A DNA stretch of 64,000 nucleotides. It comes from Sphagnum magellanicum (lineage: Eukaryota > Streptophyta > Sphagnopsida > Sphagnales > Sphagnaceae). The stretch spans positions 4,117,061 through 4,181,060 of the forward strand of contig CM038912.1 of NCBI GenBank assembly GCA_021904315.1, written 5' to 3'. The first letter of the stretch is position 1, and each line of letters starts with the position of its first letter. A program made the position numbers and the translations under genes. Under the pieces are notes generated by a model. That model did no database searches. It saw only the letters and a list, made by a program, of their open reading frames with translations, and was not told where the DNA came from. Positions 63,996 through 64,000 of this stretch are shown in pieces.

Positions 63996-64000
63996 GGCAA

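Overview
This is nuclear DNA of a land plant. Three host genes belong to plant families and carry short GT-AG introns: a membrane-anchored armadillo-repeat protein, an ankyrin-repeat protein with a PH-like tail, and an IRE1 kinase/RNase. Large AT-rich gaps between them hold LTR elements, Helitrons, MITEs, microsatellites and TTTAGGG-like stretches. The species cannot be told from the sequence; the style (small introns, intron-bearing Helitron, GIY-YIG gene remnant) would fit a fern, lycophyte or bryophyte at least as well as a flowering plant, but that is a guess.

Layout. 1-2028 is one copy of a long repeat whose second, internally deleted copy lies at 57886-59599 in the same orientation. 2997-3948 (minus) holds a broken gene ending in a GIY-YIG nuclease domain. 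6830-9220 is AT-rich and built of diverged tandem repeats. 9628-14723 is an intron-containing Helitron Rep-helicase pseudogene, flanked by short direct repeats that carry a tRNA-like T-arm. 14800-20200 is MITE territory, including a clean 159-bp Tourist-like element with TTA target duplication. 20805-31529 is a Ty3/gypsy retrotransposon on the minus strand, with both LTRs, a PBS matching initiator Met tRNA, an extra ORF before gag, many premature stops and a nested insertion between RNase H and integrase.

33500-44020 is the gene-rich core. The ankyrin gene (plus, 35517-38452) reads through four exons but has two in-frame TGA codons. The armadillo gene (minus, 43992-38968) is intact: five exons join into a 1,001-residue frame, one intron is of the GC-AG type and the first intron is almost filled by four tandem copies of a roughly 240-bp unit. 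The two genes are convergent, 515 bp apart. 44340-57885 is intergenic with small repeats and no gene I can support. 60060-60420 is degenerate telomere-like sequence. 61668-63995 (minus) holds the 3' five exons of an IRE1 gene (kinase plus KEN RNase); its lumenal part, if present, lies beyond the window.

No operon-like cooperation is expected. The IRE1 gene is part of the unfolded-protein response; the ARM and ANK proteins have no function I can assign with confidence. Exon joins were worked out by hand by matching splice sites, codon phase and family resemblance; no database search was run.
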